Made by a program: the position numbers and the translations under genes. A stretch of 64,000 nt of DNA from positions 19,498,082 through 19,562,081 of the forward strand of contig NC_067207.1 in NCBI RefSeq assembly GCF_026262505.1. The letters are read 5' to 3'. This document shows positions 9,683 to 19,739 of this stretch, in pieces; position 1 is the first letter of the stretch; every line of letters starts with the position of its first letter. The notes beneath the pieces are model-generated. The model was not told the DNA's origin and did no database searches. It worked only from the letters and a program-made list of their open reading frames with translations. The stretch is from Trichomonas vaginalis G3. Taxonomy: Eukaryota > Parabasalia > Trichomonadida > Trichomonadidae.

Positions 9683-10038
9683 ATGAAACCGATTTTAAAA
9701 ATAAATGAAACAGAGGAGGAAGAAATAAATGAAAGTGAAAATGTTCAACAAAAAATAAACGTTGTTAAACCAATTACTGAAATAAAAATTTTTTCATCTG
9801 TTGAAGAATTTAATGATATTATGCTAATAATAAAAAATTATTTGAAGAATTGACAACATGTAAATTGAATAAAATGTTTAAAGTTGAGGACAGAGTCCAA
9901 GACCCGGAGGGTCATGGATTCAAAATTTCAAAAATAAAAGGTGTTGTTAGTTTAAAATCTATTCCTCAATCAAGAATCACCTCATTAATGAAAATAGATG
10001 ATTTAACAAAAAGAATAGAAAGATTGAAGAAAGAATGA
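9683..10038 (+). pseudogene. Small Polinton gene, plus strand, about one break
   Basis: It starts at 9683 in a good leader (TTTTTTATTTAATGATAAATG) with an acidic N-terminus (MKPILKINETEEEEINESEN) and continues as coding-like sequence to 10038, where a 62-residue open frame ends. About one break. Composition is Lys/Glu rich. No known domain recognised. Confidence 0.4.
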
Positions 10039-10080
10039 ATCAAATAATTGATTTCATAAATTCAAATAATCATTAGTTTC

Positions 10081-10557
10081 TTAAAGTTCAATGTTGAACT
10101 CATCAAATTCATCTTCATCATCATTACCTTTAGTGAGTTTATTTACTCTTTCAACTTTATCTTTTGATAGTCTTTCGTTTAATTTTTTCTGAAGTTTTTC
10201 GTTACCAAGTTCTAAAATTTTACATGGATGATATTTAAATCCGTTAAATTCTTTTTCCTCAGTTTTAATCATTAATCTACAAAGAACTTTAGTGAAAAGG
10301 TTTTGTTGTTTAAACCACTTATCCTTAATATTTGTTATAAATTCAATATCCGGAATTAATTCCCAAATTTTTGAATTTTCGATTAATTTACCATCAAATG
10401 CAAAAGCAATAGGTTTAATATTAAACTTACCTTTATAAAATAAACTTTCTATGCAATCATCAAAATAAACGTCTACTTGTTTAACATGGGTGAGAATTGG
10501 TGAAAGTTTATTCATTAATTGATTCACAGTCACGAATTTTGATTCACTCATTTTCAT
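10081..10557 (-). CDS. Unknown Polinton protein, 158 aa
   Basis: 158 residues, complete. It starts MKMSESKFVTVNQLMNKLSP, with a central mixed alpha/beta part and a Lys-rich then acidic tail (TKGNDDEDEFDEFNIEL). It is the outermost gene before the right terminal region, as accessory genes of Polintons often are. I do not recognise it. Confidence 0.55.
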   Translation of the reverse strand: MKMSESKFVTVNQLMNKLSPILTHVKQVDVYFDDCIESLFYKGKFNIKPIAFAFDGKLIENSKIWELIPDIEFITNIKDKWFKQQNLFTKVLCRLMIKTEEKEFNGFKYHPCKILELGNEKLQKKLNERLSKDKVERVNKLTKGNDDEDEFDEFNIEL

Positions 10558-10845
10558 ACGAATTAAAAAAATAAATTATTCAAAAAATGTAAGACATGAA
10601 TTTTTAAAGTTTATTTTTTTATTTTTTTTATTTTTTTTTATTTCATTATGTATGGGTTTAGTGAAAATTTCTTACGATTCTGAAAATTTTTAAATCTTGA
10701 TTTATTCAAAAACGTAAGAATAAAAACCGTAAAAATCATACATTTTTTACTTCATATGTAAAAAAAAATGATACAAAATCGCTCAAAAATGTATGAATTC
10801 TTACGTTTACAAAAAAAGTCACAAAACCCTTCAACATATACTACT
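10558..10845. repeat. Right terminal region of the Polinton (one arm)
   Basis: AT-rich, gene-free sequence with repeated short motifs (CTTACG and AATGTATGA/CATACATTT around 10670-10800), ending CTTCAACATATACTACT at 10845. Read from the end inward it begins AGTAGTATATG, fitting the 5'-AG rule of Polinton termini. The partner arm is outside the window, so the length of the inverted repeat cannot be measured. The following tgggtt (10846-10851) is the candidate 6-bp target duplication. Confidence 0.5.
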
Positions 10846-10932
10846 TGGGTTCTAAAAAAATTTTATATCGCTAATAAACATATTTATATATAAAAACTAA
10901 AAAATAAATAAAATATAAAAGTTATTTGTTTC

Positions 10933-13900
10933 TCAGTCCAAAATAGAAGAAATAAAAATAATTCTTCCATCTTGTATGACTGCAGTAACAATTCCTTCTT
11001 CTTCGTGGTAGATCACAGACATCACCTGAGCTTCAATTCCAAAGATTCTTCTTCCGATATCGCAATAAAAGGCTTCGAAATGGAAAATGTCTCCTTGGTC
11101 TGTCGCCATGACGATGTAATCGAATCCCTTCGCGTTTTTGTAAGTATACCAGCAAGAAACTTTCGAATTAAGTTCGCATTCGTTTATTTTGTCTCCGTTG
11201 ACAGAATAAATCTCGATGAAGTGCTGTAAGTATCCCTTGGATAAATCTGTTGAGTAGACAACGATGAATCCCCAGCCGCGAGTGATTAAAATCTTAATTG
11301 CCCTTCTTCCATTCAAATCAGCAATTCTGACGACGTTTCCTGTGTTCAGGGAGCCAATTGTCAGTCTGCAGTCCTTTGTTCCGAAGCAGAACATCTTAAA
11401 TGGAATAGAAATCGCAACTGACTTCACTTTTGAGGAATACGAAGGAACGGTGAACAGCGGAGATGTTCCTTGCAATGTATCGTAAACGGTGACCACATTA
11501 TCGCTGTTTGACGTAATAATGTGGTTTTTATCGGAATAAAGCGATGTAATTGAAGATCTTTGTCTCGTAAAGAGCGTAACTGTTGGGAAGGCCTTGTATA
11601 TCTCGCATTTGTTCTCTTCCGCGAAGTAAATCGTCGAATCATCTGTTTCTGTGAACAAAATTGATTCTGATGCTCTGAAACCTTTCACAACCTTCGTCTT
11701 GGCCGTGGCAACACATGAGATGTGTACATCAGACACTATAAACCCTTTATCGCTGGAATCCTTTCTTAACCGAGTTGTCGACTTTTTCAGAGAAGTTGGC
11801 GGTTTTGACATGACATGTTGAGAACTCATAGATTTTGATCTCAAAACTGGGGAATTGACACTTTTACTAATGGCTGAAACAGTCATTTTATTTAGGGAAG
11901 AGGCGTCGAATAGGGCAGTCATAGAGACACAATCCTCGTCAATTGTCGTAACCTTGCATTTCGTGGGCGAATTGGTCAATGAAATTGTTGCAATCAACAG
12001 ATTTGTCATCTGCATATTGACTGAAACGTTTTTGGAGAGCGTAGGGATCTTCTTTGGTAAGATTGCACGCTCAGGATGCTTGGTTGCGAACAATTGAGGC
12101 GGTATCTGGCCGACATGGGACAGAATTGCCTCATTTTCAGCTCTTTTCGCTGGATTTTCTGTTCCTGGCTGGTTCCAGATATCGGAATACATCTCTCTGA
12201 TGTACACATTATCATATTCATACGACTTCTGCTTGTATCCCCATACCAAATCGATCCAATTTGATAATTTCGAGGAAACAAAGTCAGATTCAAGCGCTTT
12301 TCTGTTCTTATACACGAAATCAAAGTGGTTCTTCGCCCATTTCGGCATCTCCACATCGCTATTTTCTAATCCAAGGTTGAAATTGTCCGAATTTACCAAA
12401 AACTCAGGACAACAGAAAAATTCTGGTATGAGTTCGCGGAAATCATTCGCGTTACATGTTGCAAACTCCCACAAACTTGGAATTGAGTGGAATAATCTCG
12501 ATGGAATGTCAAATCTGCCTGATTGCATTCGAATATGGAGAGTTGTGAATGGCTCGAGCCTTAATAGCATCAAAAAGATGCTGAGAGGGCAGTTGTACGT
12601 TGAGGAATAAAGGAATGGCTCCTGAATTCCTGCAGCTTTGAGAGCATCGACTCTAGATCTAAGTAATGAGAGTCTTTCTTGGTTGAGAGCTCCTATGGGC
12701 TTCGTAAGGTCTCTGTATGTCTTTGGATCGCTGAGATCTAAGAATAATGACTCATAATCCCTTATAACCCAAGGAATTATCGGGTAAGCGGACGTGTCGT
12801 TGAACGACCTGCCCGATGACCTGTTCAGTTCCATCAGGTACTCGAAGTTTGAGATCTGGCCACAGCACCATTTTGGAGTAAAATCTGTGGTGGCAAAAAA
12901 CGGTTTGAATGGCACTTTTTGTTTGAAAATTGCCTTTGGAGTTTCTACCAAATCGAAGTTCTGGAGAATTGTGAGTGAATTTACTCCGGGGAAGTTGATT
13001 AAATATGTCAAACCGTTTTCTAAGAAAATTTCAATGGCCGTAGGATGGTGTAATCGAGTTCTGAAGTAAATCCTCTCTATTGAAGCTGATTTGATGACGA
13101 CAACCTTGTCATTTTCGAAATTGATGAAGATCTGGTCTGTGAACAGAGCGAATTTCGCTTTAAATACCTTTTTCAACTTAATTATCTCGCAAGGAAGCTC
13201 TAAAAGACATCTTTCCTTAATATACAACATGCTGTATTCCTTCTTACTGCTGCTTTCGTCTGTTTCGCTCTCATCCAAATCCAAATCTCCGATTTCGAAC
13301 AGAGGAGCATGTTTATCTTTCTCGTACGTCTCCTTCAGCTTCCTCTTCTCCTCTTCCAGGGCTTCTTCAGCCGACCACCAGCTTCCTTTGTCCCTCAAAA
13401 GAGAAGCCAAAGTGTGGTCGTCGAAATTGTTGTTTACCTTGATGTTCGTAGGAACACCATACGCTGTGAGAACGTTGTCTCTCTTGTAATGGGTGACTTT
13501 TCGGAGAGAATCTGGCAAACTGCACTGCCAAGGCGAATCTTCGAGAGTTAGGACATGCCATGACTTCTGCCAGAGCTTTCTGTTCGAGATCTTGTTGGAA
13601 TGAATCAAATCTTCGTCGTCGTTTACTCTATTATTCGCCATACCAACTAATTCGTCCGAAATCGATGCGAAAATCGCAAGAGCTGTCTTGGAATTGTTCG
13701 TTTGCTCTCTCATTATCGCTTTCAAACTGATTAAAGGTCCTGCATCTAAAGCTCTGTCTCTGAATTTGTTGTCTAGGCTTTGTATGTACTCGAAACACGC
13801 TTTTTCTTTGGCTGCACGAGTATTCTCGTCCACATTCTTGAAAACTTTGTCTTTTGAAAGGATTTTGTCTAAATATAGCAAAGGATCTGGTAATTGTTGC

Positions 13901-16900
13901 TTCATTTCTGGAGAAATCTGGTCAAGAACTGATTCGGATACATCAGATCCGCTTTTTGTCAAGAAAGCAGTGATAATCAGAGCAATTTCGAGATATTCTG
14001 GGCTTGGAGCGGACAAAAACAGGGTAATGAACTGCAGAGCTAAATCTACATCAGCCCAACTGTCTTCTCCGTCGAATCTCAGTCCGAAAACGTAAGAATA
14101 CTCTCTATCTCCTGCTAATGCGAGTTTATTTCCTATATCGTACGGCATAATCGACAGTAATTCGGCTCTTTCCTCATTTAACTTGAAATCTTCTGGAATG
14201 TCATCATCAAATTCATTCAAACCGTCAATGTTTACAACGGCTAGTGAAAAAGTGACAGATGGTTTGAATTTTTGGAAAATTGAATATCTTCTTGTAGTCA
14301 TTTTCTGGAGGATTTTGAGTTTTGACATGGCTCTTAATGCGAGCTGTGGGCTGTAATTCTCGAGATCTTCCACGAATTGGACTATGGATTTCCTTCTGAT
14401 CGAATGTCTTGCTTTTCTCTTCATAATTTTCTGCGGACTTGACTTTGGAGCTTTCGGAGGAGTTGCGGGGACTTTCTCTTCAAGGTATCTCCTTGATCTC
14501 TTCGGTTTAATCAGGACATATGGAGAATTCGAGTAAAGTTGGGCCAAAGCCAAGTTATTGTAGTTCTCAATGCTATGGAAGAACATGAAGTGCGTCATCA
14601 GCTTCGTATACTCGCCAAATGTAATTTTCTCCGGATTACTATGAACGATGATTCCTACGTTAAATATGACATCGTGGATCAAATCCTCTGTGTCTTGTGA
14701 GCTTCCATCGAACGTTCGGCCAATTACATCGATCATTGAAATAAAATCGGATAAATCTGGCAAATAAAGATCGATTAAATACGTAATGAGCTTGTGTACG
14801 ATCTTTCCTTCCAATATGTGAAGGCTGTGGATCAAGAAAACTGACCAATTCTTTGATTGAGTGTATTCTTTCTTCGGAGGAAGGTTTTTAATGACGTATT
14901 CGATGCTTTCTTGGCCTAGATTGGCTGCCATCCACGTGCATGTCGTGAAAAGCTCTGGTGTTGCTTTGCACATCGCTACAAAAATTTCGAAATTCGATTT
15001 CGTAATGAAATTGGCCGAAAGCTGGTGTAATATGATGTCCAGATTATTCGAAAGGCTCAAATTTGTGACAATTCCGGCCTTATGGGCATCAATTAAGGTA
15101 GATATGAGAATAACCGCGATATTTTCGGAATTTGTATTGAAAAGGTACTGGACCAAGAGTATAAGAGAAGAATTATCAACTTTGTTGAGGATTCCATCGT
15201 TGATTAATTCTCTTATGAAAACTAAAAAGTCCGTAATTTGGTTTGGATACGTCGTAGTGAGAACATGGCTCATTAACAATGAGAAATCGGCATCTGTGAA
15301 CTTCATGGCCGCTGCGTGATGGGCCAAAGACAAAACATTTTTCCTGCATTCTTCAACATTGATTTTCTGGCCACGGCAATGGTCTGTATGGTAAGATCTG
15401 TGCTCAGCCTTCTCATCTTCGTACCAATAATAGAGTTTAAGAATGGATAATAACTTTGAAAAACTCAAAAACTGAATTGTTGGGGAATTGGGAGTACAAA
15501 GACTTCGACACCAATGTCTGGTTATTCTCGTGTGGTCAAGAGCTTCAGTTTTCATCCAAATTTCATTATTTAATAATATCTCATTAAATAATGATTCTTT
15601 TGCATGAAACACGTTGAGATTATTGAACAACGTGTAGAACCTCATATATAAATTATATGAAATATGGTTTTGGTTCGAAGATATAATTAAATGAGAAATA
15701 ATTTTGAAACCTTCGTTATCTGCGAAGATTTTCTGGGCGAAGTTACTCATCATCAACGCGTCTTGAAGCAATTCGACCGTACTTTCCGCATAAAAATCGA
15801 TCTTGTTCCCTTCAAAATCGTTCAAATCCCATTGTGCGAACAAAGGAAGCAAAACTTCGACACCGCAGTGGTTGACCAACACTTCTGCGAAGTTGAATGT
15901 TCGGTTGTATTGATAGGAAATGTTGTCAACAACGATATCGTTGTTAATTTGGTTAATTAAGGTAACTTCGTCATCTTTTTCTATTGGAGATAGATAGAAT
16001 AATGCTGTAGATTTGCTGGATGGTACAATCGAGCACTTCCTATCGTACAATTGGAGAATTTGTTCTCTTGATAAACAGGAAGGATAAAAGGAAACTGGGC
16101 CAAGGTAGCTGCATTGTGATGGCTGGGCACTATCGAGTGTAAGTCCACCTATCTTGAGGCCTTTAGCTTCAGTTTGTTCGAAAATTATTTTGGGAAATAG
16201 GTAAAAAGTTGAATCTTCGCCATTAACTGAGTAGCTACATGTATTCTTATCATCTTCTTGATGCATAGTGAAGCCGATTGTTACTAAATTCCACTTTTTC
16301 GGTGGAATAGAAATTTCAGTTTTTGCTGTGTAGTCTTGTCCTCCTTTTTGCATGTAGATATATATTTGATCCTCTGCAATGAACACTCCAAGCTTACCAT
16401 CTTTCTCATCTACGGCCAGGAAAACTTGTCCGAAATATTTGTTCTCAATTTCTTCAATATAGATCCAGAAGGCCAATGTAAAGTTCTTGTTAAAATAGGA
16501 AGTCTTGAATCCTCTCATTGTGAACGTAAATTTGTCAATTAAAGGTAAATACAGATTTGGTCTGTATTTTGAAGCGGACATCATCTGCATCATTGATTGT
16601 ACAATGGAATTGTGATAGAAAGGAAGCGATTTCCCATCATTCGGACAAATTAATCTGATAAAATACCTTACAAGGCTTGCAGAGCTAATTTGGCTCAATA
16701 TAACCGTCAAAATATTGAGAATTAAGTCAATTCTGCTGGTGTTTTCTGGAGTTTTTTCCTTATTTCTCCAAGAATAAATTAAATCTATTAAATAAAAGTC
16801 CAATTCTCCATTGTGAGCCATTATAGCGTTACCCACTGAATCACTGATGAGTTCATGAACGAATTTGAGGACTGTATCGATCTGAGAAGAGTTTTCATGT

Positions 16901-18270
16901 ATAGATATTAATAATCTTAGAGCTTTTCCTTCTTTTATATCGAAATGGTTGGTCAGAAATGTCATGTGCTTCCTGGAAATGATCTGAAGAACCTTTACAA
17001 ATATGTTTGTCGTTGGTTCATTCCTGTAAATTATAGAAATCGCGTTTTGCATTGCGATTAACTCGGGATTGGCGAACTTATGTTGCACGGAGTTAGCATA
17101 GAATGAAAGGACATTCTGAATGAACAGCTTGGAATCAGGAAAATCCTTAATATTTACGATACCTAATTTGATATCTTCAAAAAGTGGGTCAAAAAGTGAA
17201 GATATGTTAGGATAAAGTGTGAGAATTGTGGAGATAAGCTCGAATGTGACACATCCGAGTTGAACAACTTCAGGATCGTTGCAGTTTTCCACACAAAAAA
17301 TTGCAAGTTGGTAAATTCTCTCAAGTAACTCTATGTTTTGTGATGATTTCTTGGTACTGATGTATCTGTTGATATGGGCAATGCAGAAACTTTGCATGGA
17401 TTGGTCACCCAACATACCAATAAATCCAGAAATGAAAATATGGTTCGTAAAGATCTCTTCTATGAGGTTATCATCGAGTAAGTAGTTGTTAAAGAATATA
17501 ATGAGACCAATCTTGGCTTTATTAATTGCATCTATCTCTCTATCTGATAAATTTTCAAAAGATTGATAAAAAATCATCGCTTGCATAACTGATTGTAATA
17601 ATGGTTCGATGCCGTCTGATTTGAGATCAATTTTTGGCTGCAACGATATCATTCTACGCATGATTTCTGCAAAAATTAATGGATGTTGGAAATTTGTTTG
17701 AATTATTGCAACAAAATCCTGTACACCACGTAGAAGCATCATATTAAAGCAATATACTCTAATTGTATTGATAATTTGGTAAAAATTATCATCGAAATTT
17801 TCGTAATTTGTAACCCAATAAGAGAATATATATGGAGAAGTTATGAATGATGTCGGTGGTGATATGCTGAACTTCTTTGAGATAGAAGTAAAGATAACTA
17901 TAAAAGCTGTGAAAATATCCATAGATCTTGGGTTTTTGACGATTTCAGAGTATTGCTTGTCACAAGCTTTCATAAACATAGATGCTAATTGCTTGTCATT
18001 CTGTAAAACTTCAATAATTCCTTCTACTCTTGAAAGTGCTTGAGGATGGATGAGTTTTTCGCGAGGAAGAAGAGGTGGAAACTTTTCTTGCTTATAAAAG
18101 TCAATCGATGCAGGTAGTGTGGCTTTCTTAATTATCTTTTCCGCTGGATCATATAATTGACCAAGAGTTAAAACAATAGAAATCGTTTCCGATGGAACAT
18201 TGATGAACTTTGGGGTCTGAAGGATCGTGTTGATAATAGACTTTGGTAATTCATCAATGTTCGGTAGCAT
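10933..18270 (-). CDS. BEACH-domain protein, LYST/neurobeachin type
   Basis: 2445 residues. N-terminal armadillo-like helical region; a LamG/concanavalin-like insert at about 590-710 (FTLAFWIYIEEIENKYFGQ, then VFLAVD, SYSVNGED); more helical repeats; a Ser/Lys/Arg-rich linker near 1270-1310; PH-like domain at about 1675-1790; BEACH domain at about 1797-2070, with the hallmarks TPKWCCGQISNFEYLMELN, RSFND, YPIIPWV, IGALN and FSS-like YSSTYNCP; then WD40 repeats to the end. This is the standard order of the family, whose members act as scaffolds in vesicle traffic, lysosome size control and membrane fission. Trichomonads engulf prey heavily, so an endolysosomal or phagocytic role is likely. Start: ATG at 18270 in an AT-rich leader. 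The stop is only 88 bp from the inferred Polinton end, so the element sits in its 3' flank without touching the ORF. Confidence 0.95.
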   Translation of the reverse strand: MLPNIDELPKSIINTILQTPKFINVPSETISIVLTLGQLYDPAEKIIKKATLPASIDFYKQEKFPPLLPREKLIHPQALSRVEGIIEVLQNDKQLASMFMKACDKQYSEIVKNPRSMDIFTAFIVIFTSISKKFSISPPTSFITSPYIFSYWVTNYENFDDNFYQIINTIRVYCFNMMLLRGVQDFVAIIQTNFQHPLIFAEIMRRMISLQPKIDLKSDGIEPLLQSVMQAMIFYQSFENLSDREIDAINKAKIGLIIFFNNYLLDDNLIEEIFTNHIFISGFIGMLGDQSMQSFCIAHINRYISTKKSSQNIELLERIYQLAIFCVENCNDPEVVQLGCVTFELISTILTLYPNISSLFDPLFEDIKLGIVNIKDFPDSKLFIQNVLSFYANSVQHKFANPELIAMQNAISIIYRNEPTTNIFVKVLQIISRKHMTFLTNHFDIKEGKALRLLISIHENSSQIDTVLKFVHELISDSVGNAIMAHNGELDFYLIDLIYSWRNKEKTPENTSRIDLILNILTVILSQISSASLVRYFIRLICPNDGKSLPFYHNSIVQSMMQMMSASKYRPNLYLPLIDKFTFTMRGFKTSYFNKNFTLAFWIYIEEIENKYFGQVFLAVDEKDGKLGVFIAEDQIYIYMQKGGQDYTAKTEISIPPKKWNLVTIGFTMHQEDDKNTCSYSVNGEDSTFYLFPKIIFEQTEAKGLKIGGLTLDSAQPSQCSYLGPVSFYPSCLSREQILQLYDRKCSIVPSSKSTALFYLSPIEKDDEVTLINQINNDIVVDNISYQYNRTFNFAEVLVNHCGVEVLLPLFAQWDLNDFEGNKIDFYAESTVELLQDALMMSNFAQKIFADNEGFKIISHLIISSNQNHISYNLYMRFYTLFNNLNVFHAKESLFNEILLNNEIWMKTEALDHTRITRHWCRSLCTPNSPTIQFLSFSKLLSILKLYYWYEDEKAEHRSYHTDHCRGQKINVEECRKNVLSLAHHAAAMKFTDADFSLLMSHVLTTTYPNQITDFLVFIRELINDGILNKVDNSSLILLVQYLFNTNSENIAVILISTLIDAHKAGIVTNLSLSNNLDIILHQLSANFITKSNFEIFVAMCKATPELFTTCTWMAANLGQESIEYVIKNLPPKKEYTQSKNWSVFLIHSLHILEGKIVHKLITYLIDLYLPDLSDFISMIDVIGRTFDGSSQDTEDLIHDVIFNVGIIVHSNPEKITFGEYTKLMTHFMFFHSIENYNNLALAQLYSNSPYVLIKPKRSRRYLEEKVPATPPKAPKSSPQKIMKRKARHSIRRKSIVQFVEDLENYSPQLALRAMSKLKILQKMTTRRYSIFQKFKPSVTFSLAVVNIDGLNEFDDDIPEDFKLNEERAELLSIMPYDIGNKLALAGDREYSYVFGLRFDGEDSWADVDLALQFITLFLSAPSPEYLEIALIITAFLTKSGSDVSESVLDQISPEMKQQLPDPLLYLDKILSKDKVFKNVDENTRAAKEKACFEYIQSLDNKFRDRALDAGPLISLKAIMREQTNNSKTALAIFASISDELVGMANNRVNDDEDLIHSNKISNRKLWQKSWHVLTLEDSPWQCSLPDSLRKVTHYKRDNVLTAYGVPTNIKVNNNFDDHTLASLLRDKGSWWSAEEALEEEKRKLKETYEKDKHAPLFEIGDLDLDESETDESSSKKEYSMLYIKERCLLELPCEIIKLKKVFKAKFALFTDQIFINFENDKVVVIKSASIERIYFRTRLHHPTAIEIFLENGLTYLINFPGVNSLTILQNFDLVETPKAIFKQKVPFKPFFATTDFTPKWCCGQISNFEYLMELNRSSGRSFNDTSAYPIIPWVIRDYESLFLDLSDPKTYRDLTKPIGALNQERLSLLRSRVDALKAAGIQEPFLYSSTYNCPLSIFLMLLRLEPFTTLHIRMQSGRFDIPSRLFHSIPSLWEFATCNANDFRELIPEFFCCPEFLVNSDNFNLGLENSDVEMPKWAKNHFDFVYKNRKALESDFVSSKLSNWIDLVWGYKQKSYEYDNVYIREMYSDIWNQPGTENPAKRAENEAILSHVGQIPPQLFATKHPERAILPKKIPTLSKNVSVNMQMTNLLIATISLTNSPTKCKVTTIDEDCVSMTALFDASSLNKMTVSAISKSVNSPVLRSKSMSSQHVMSKPPTSLKKSTTRLRKDSSDKGFIVSDVHISCVATAKTKVVKGFRASESILFTETDDSTIYFAEENKCEIYKAFPTVTLFTRQRSSITSLYSDKNHIITSNSDNVVTVYDTLQGTSPLFTVPSYSSKVKSVAISIPFKMFCFGTKDCRLTIGSLNTGNVVRIADLNGRRAIKILITRGWGFIVVYSTDLSKGYLQHFIEIYSVNGDKINECELNSKVSCWYTYKNAKGFDYIVMATDQGDIFHFEAFYCDIGRRIFGIEAQVMSVIYHEEEGIVTAVIQDGRIIFISSILD

Positions 18271-18815
18271 TTATAAAAAAAAACAAGAAAAAAAATTTTT
18301 TTAGAAGATTGAAATAATCTGAATTTCAAAACAAAGTGAAAACTACCTAAAATAAGTGTCCATTATGTGACGCATATATTTTATTGAAATATCTATTGTT
18401 TTCTAATTTTGGAGATAAAATTCGAAATTATTTTATTTCAGAGTTTCATTTTGTGTGATTTAAAATTTAATTTATGTGAGAAATATATGCCAGGAATCGG
18501 AATCGAAACACAAACCGATAGTGGACAATTTTGAAATTTCAAAGGGTTAAATTGCTTATGAGACCAGAATCATCATGATGAGCTGTCGTACACAATTTCA
18601 TTTTATAATCAATAGCCTTGGAATGGTCTACTCTTGAGTTATGTTTGATATACCTTGACTATAATGTCCCGAATTTGAATTCAGCGTTGTAGATAGATCT
18701 CATAGTATGGTTTTAAAAAATACTACTAATACAAAATTTGAAAAAAACTATAAACTTTATAATATTTATATAAAAACATACATGATATTAACAAAATTTT
18801 CATTAGAAAGTTCTA
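18271..18815. other. Intergenic, 545 bp
   Basis: AT-rich sequence between two minus-strand genes. It holds the promoter of the BEACH gene and the 3' flank of the kinase transcription direction. No ORF, repeat or RNA gene stands out. Confidence 0.6.
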
Positions 18816-19739
18816 TTAAAGCTTTGGGAGCTTGCAGATATCAAGGATTTTGGGAATAGATATCCTGGAATGTCTTCTAATATCCATGGCATTGGATTTC
18901 ATGCTTCCAATAAGGGTTTTATTCTTCGTGATAGGCATAAACTTCCTTGCTTTGATCTCGAATTGTTGGAAATAAGGCATCTTGAGTAGTTCATCAGCTG
19001 TTGCCCTTGATGATATATTGCAATCGATGCATCTTGAGATAAGCATCCTAAGAAGTGGATCATCAATTATTCCATCACTATATACACCTTCGCAGATAGT
19101 TTCAATTAATTTGTAAATTGAACTATTGATAAATGGGAGTGTACCTGTTGCCAAGAAGTATATTGTAAGGCCTAACGCCCAGATATCAGCTTTCATTGGA
19201 TTATACAACTGTCCTTTTAAGATCTCTGGAGCCATGAAAAGTGGAGTTCCTTTGCATTCAGCGGATCTTGGGCTCAATGAGCAGATATCTGAAAGTCCAA
19301 AGTCTGATATCTTTACTCTACCGTGCTTGTCAAGAAGAAAATTGGATGGTTTGATGTCACAATGAGCAATGCCTCGATCATGGCAAGCTTTTACAGCGCT
19401 AACAATATCGAATATGTAGCGGTGTAAGTCCTTCCTGGAAATGTACTTACTAGATCTGATAACTGCCTGAAGGTCTGTCTTACAAAATTCCATTAAAATG
19501 TAGATATAAGAGCCAAACTCAAAATAGTCGTATATTCTGATAACTCTTATATCATCAAGGTGCTTAATGCACTCGATCTCCTCAATCTTGAACTTGTCCT
19601 TGAGAATTCTCTTAAGAGCGAATCTTTCGTTGTACTTATTAGAGAAGACATCAAAGATAGTTCCATAGTTACCATGGCTAATTTGCTCCTTTACTTCGAT
19701 TTGTTGTGTCAGCAGGAACTCAATCTCTTTTGGTAGCAT
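18816..19739 (-). CDS. Ser/Thr protein kinase
   Basis: 307 residues, nearly all kinase domain. Gly-rich loop at about residue 20 (ISHGNYGTIFD), ATP-anchoring Lys in FALKRIL, catalytic loop HCDIKPSN at about 127, DFG in KISDFGLSD at about 146, and APE in LFMAPEIL. All catalytic residues are present, so it should be active. The Gly-rich loop has His in place of the first usual Gly-neighbour, a mild change. The C-terminal 40 residues are basic (KARKFMPITKNKTLIGSMK). It belongs to the large, poorly classified trichomonad kinase expansions, CAMK/NEK-like in flavour, and I would not assign a subfamily. Encoded in the same direction as the BEACH gene. Confidence 0.9.
   Translation of the reverse strand: MLPKEIEFLLTQQIEVKEQISHGNYGTIFDVFSNKYNERFALKRILKDKFKIEEIECIKHLDDIRVIRIYDYFEFGSYIYILMEFCKTDLQAVIRSSKYISRKDLHRYIFDIVSAVKACHDRGIAHCDIKPSNFLLDKHGRVKISDFGLSDICSLSPRSAECKGTPLFMAPEILKGQLYNPMKADIWALGLTIYFLATGTLPFINSSIYKLIETICEGVYSDGIIDDPLLRMLISRCIDCNISSRATADELLKMPYFQQFEIKARKFMPITKNKTLIGSMKSNAMDIRRHSRISIPKILDICKLPKL

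Larger units (their letters stand above)
1..10845. mobile_element. Polinton/Maverick element, right part, broken
   Basis: A large virus-like DNA element that enters from the left edge and ends close to the BEACH gene. Seen here: the C-terminal part of a retroviral-type integrase, an A32/HerA-like packaging ATPase, a jelly-roll type capsid gene, a fibre-like gene, pX-like small basic/hydrophobic genes and several unknown ORFs, mostly on the minus strand. This set is diagnostic of Polintons. The protein-primed DNA polymerase B and the cysteine protease are not in view and would lie to the left. The right end is placed at 10845 by inference, because Polintons have 5'-AG...CT-3' termini and 6-bp target duplications; tgggtt follows. 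The element is broken: about ten breaks in the visible part, most in the fibre region, fewer in the capsid gene and small genes. Many ORFs are still open, so it looks fairly young. Confidence 0.9.
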
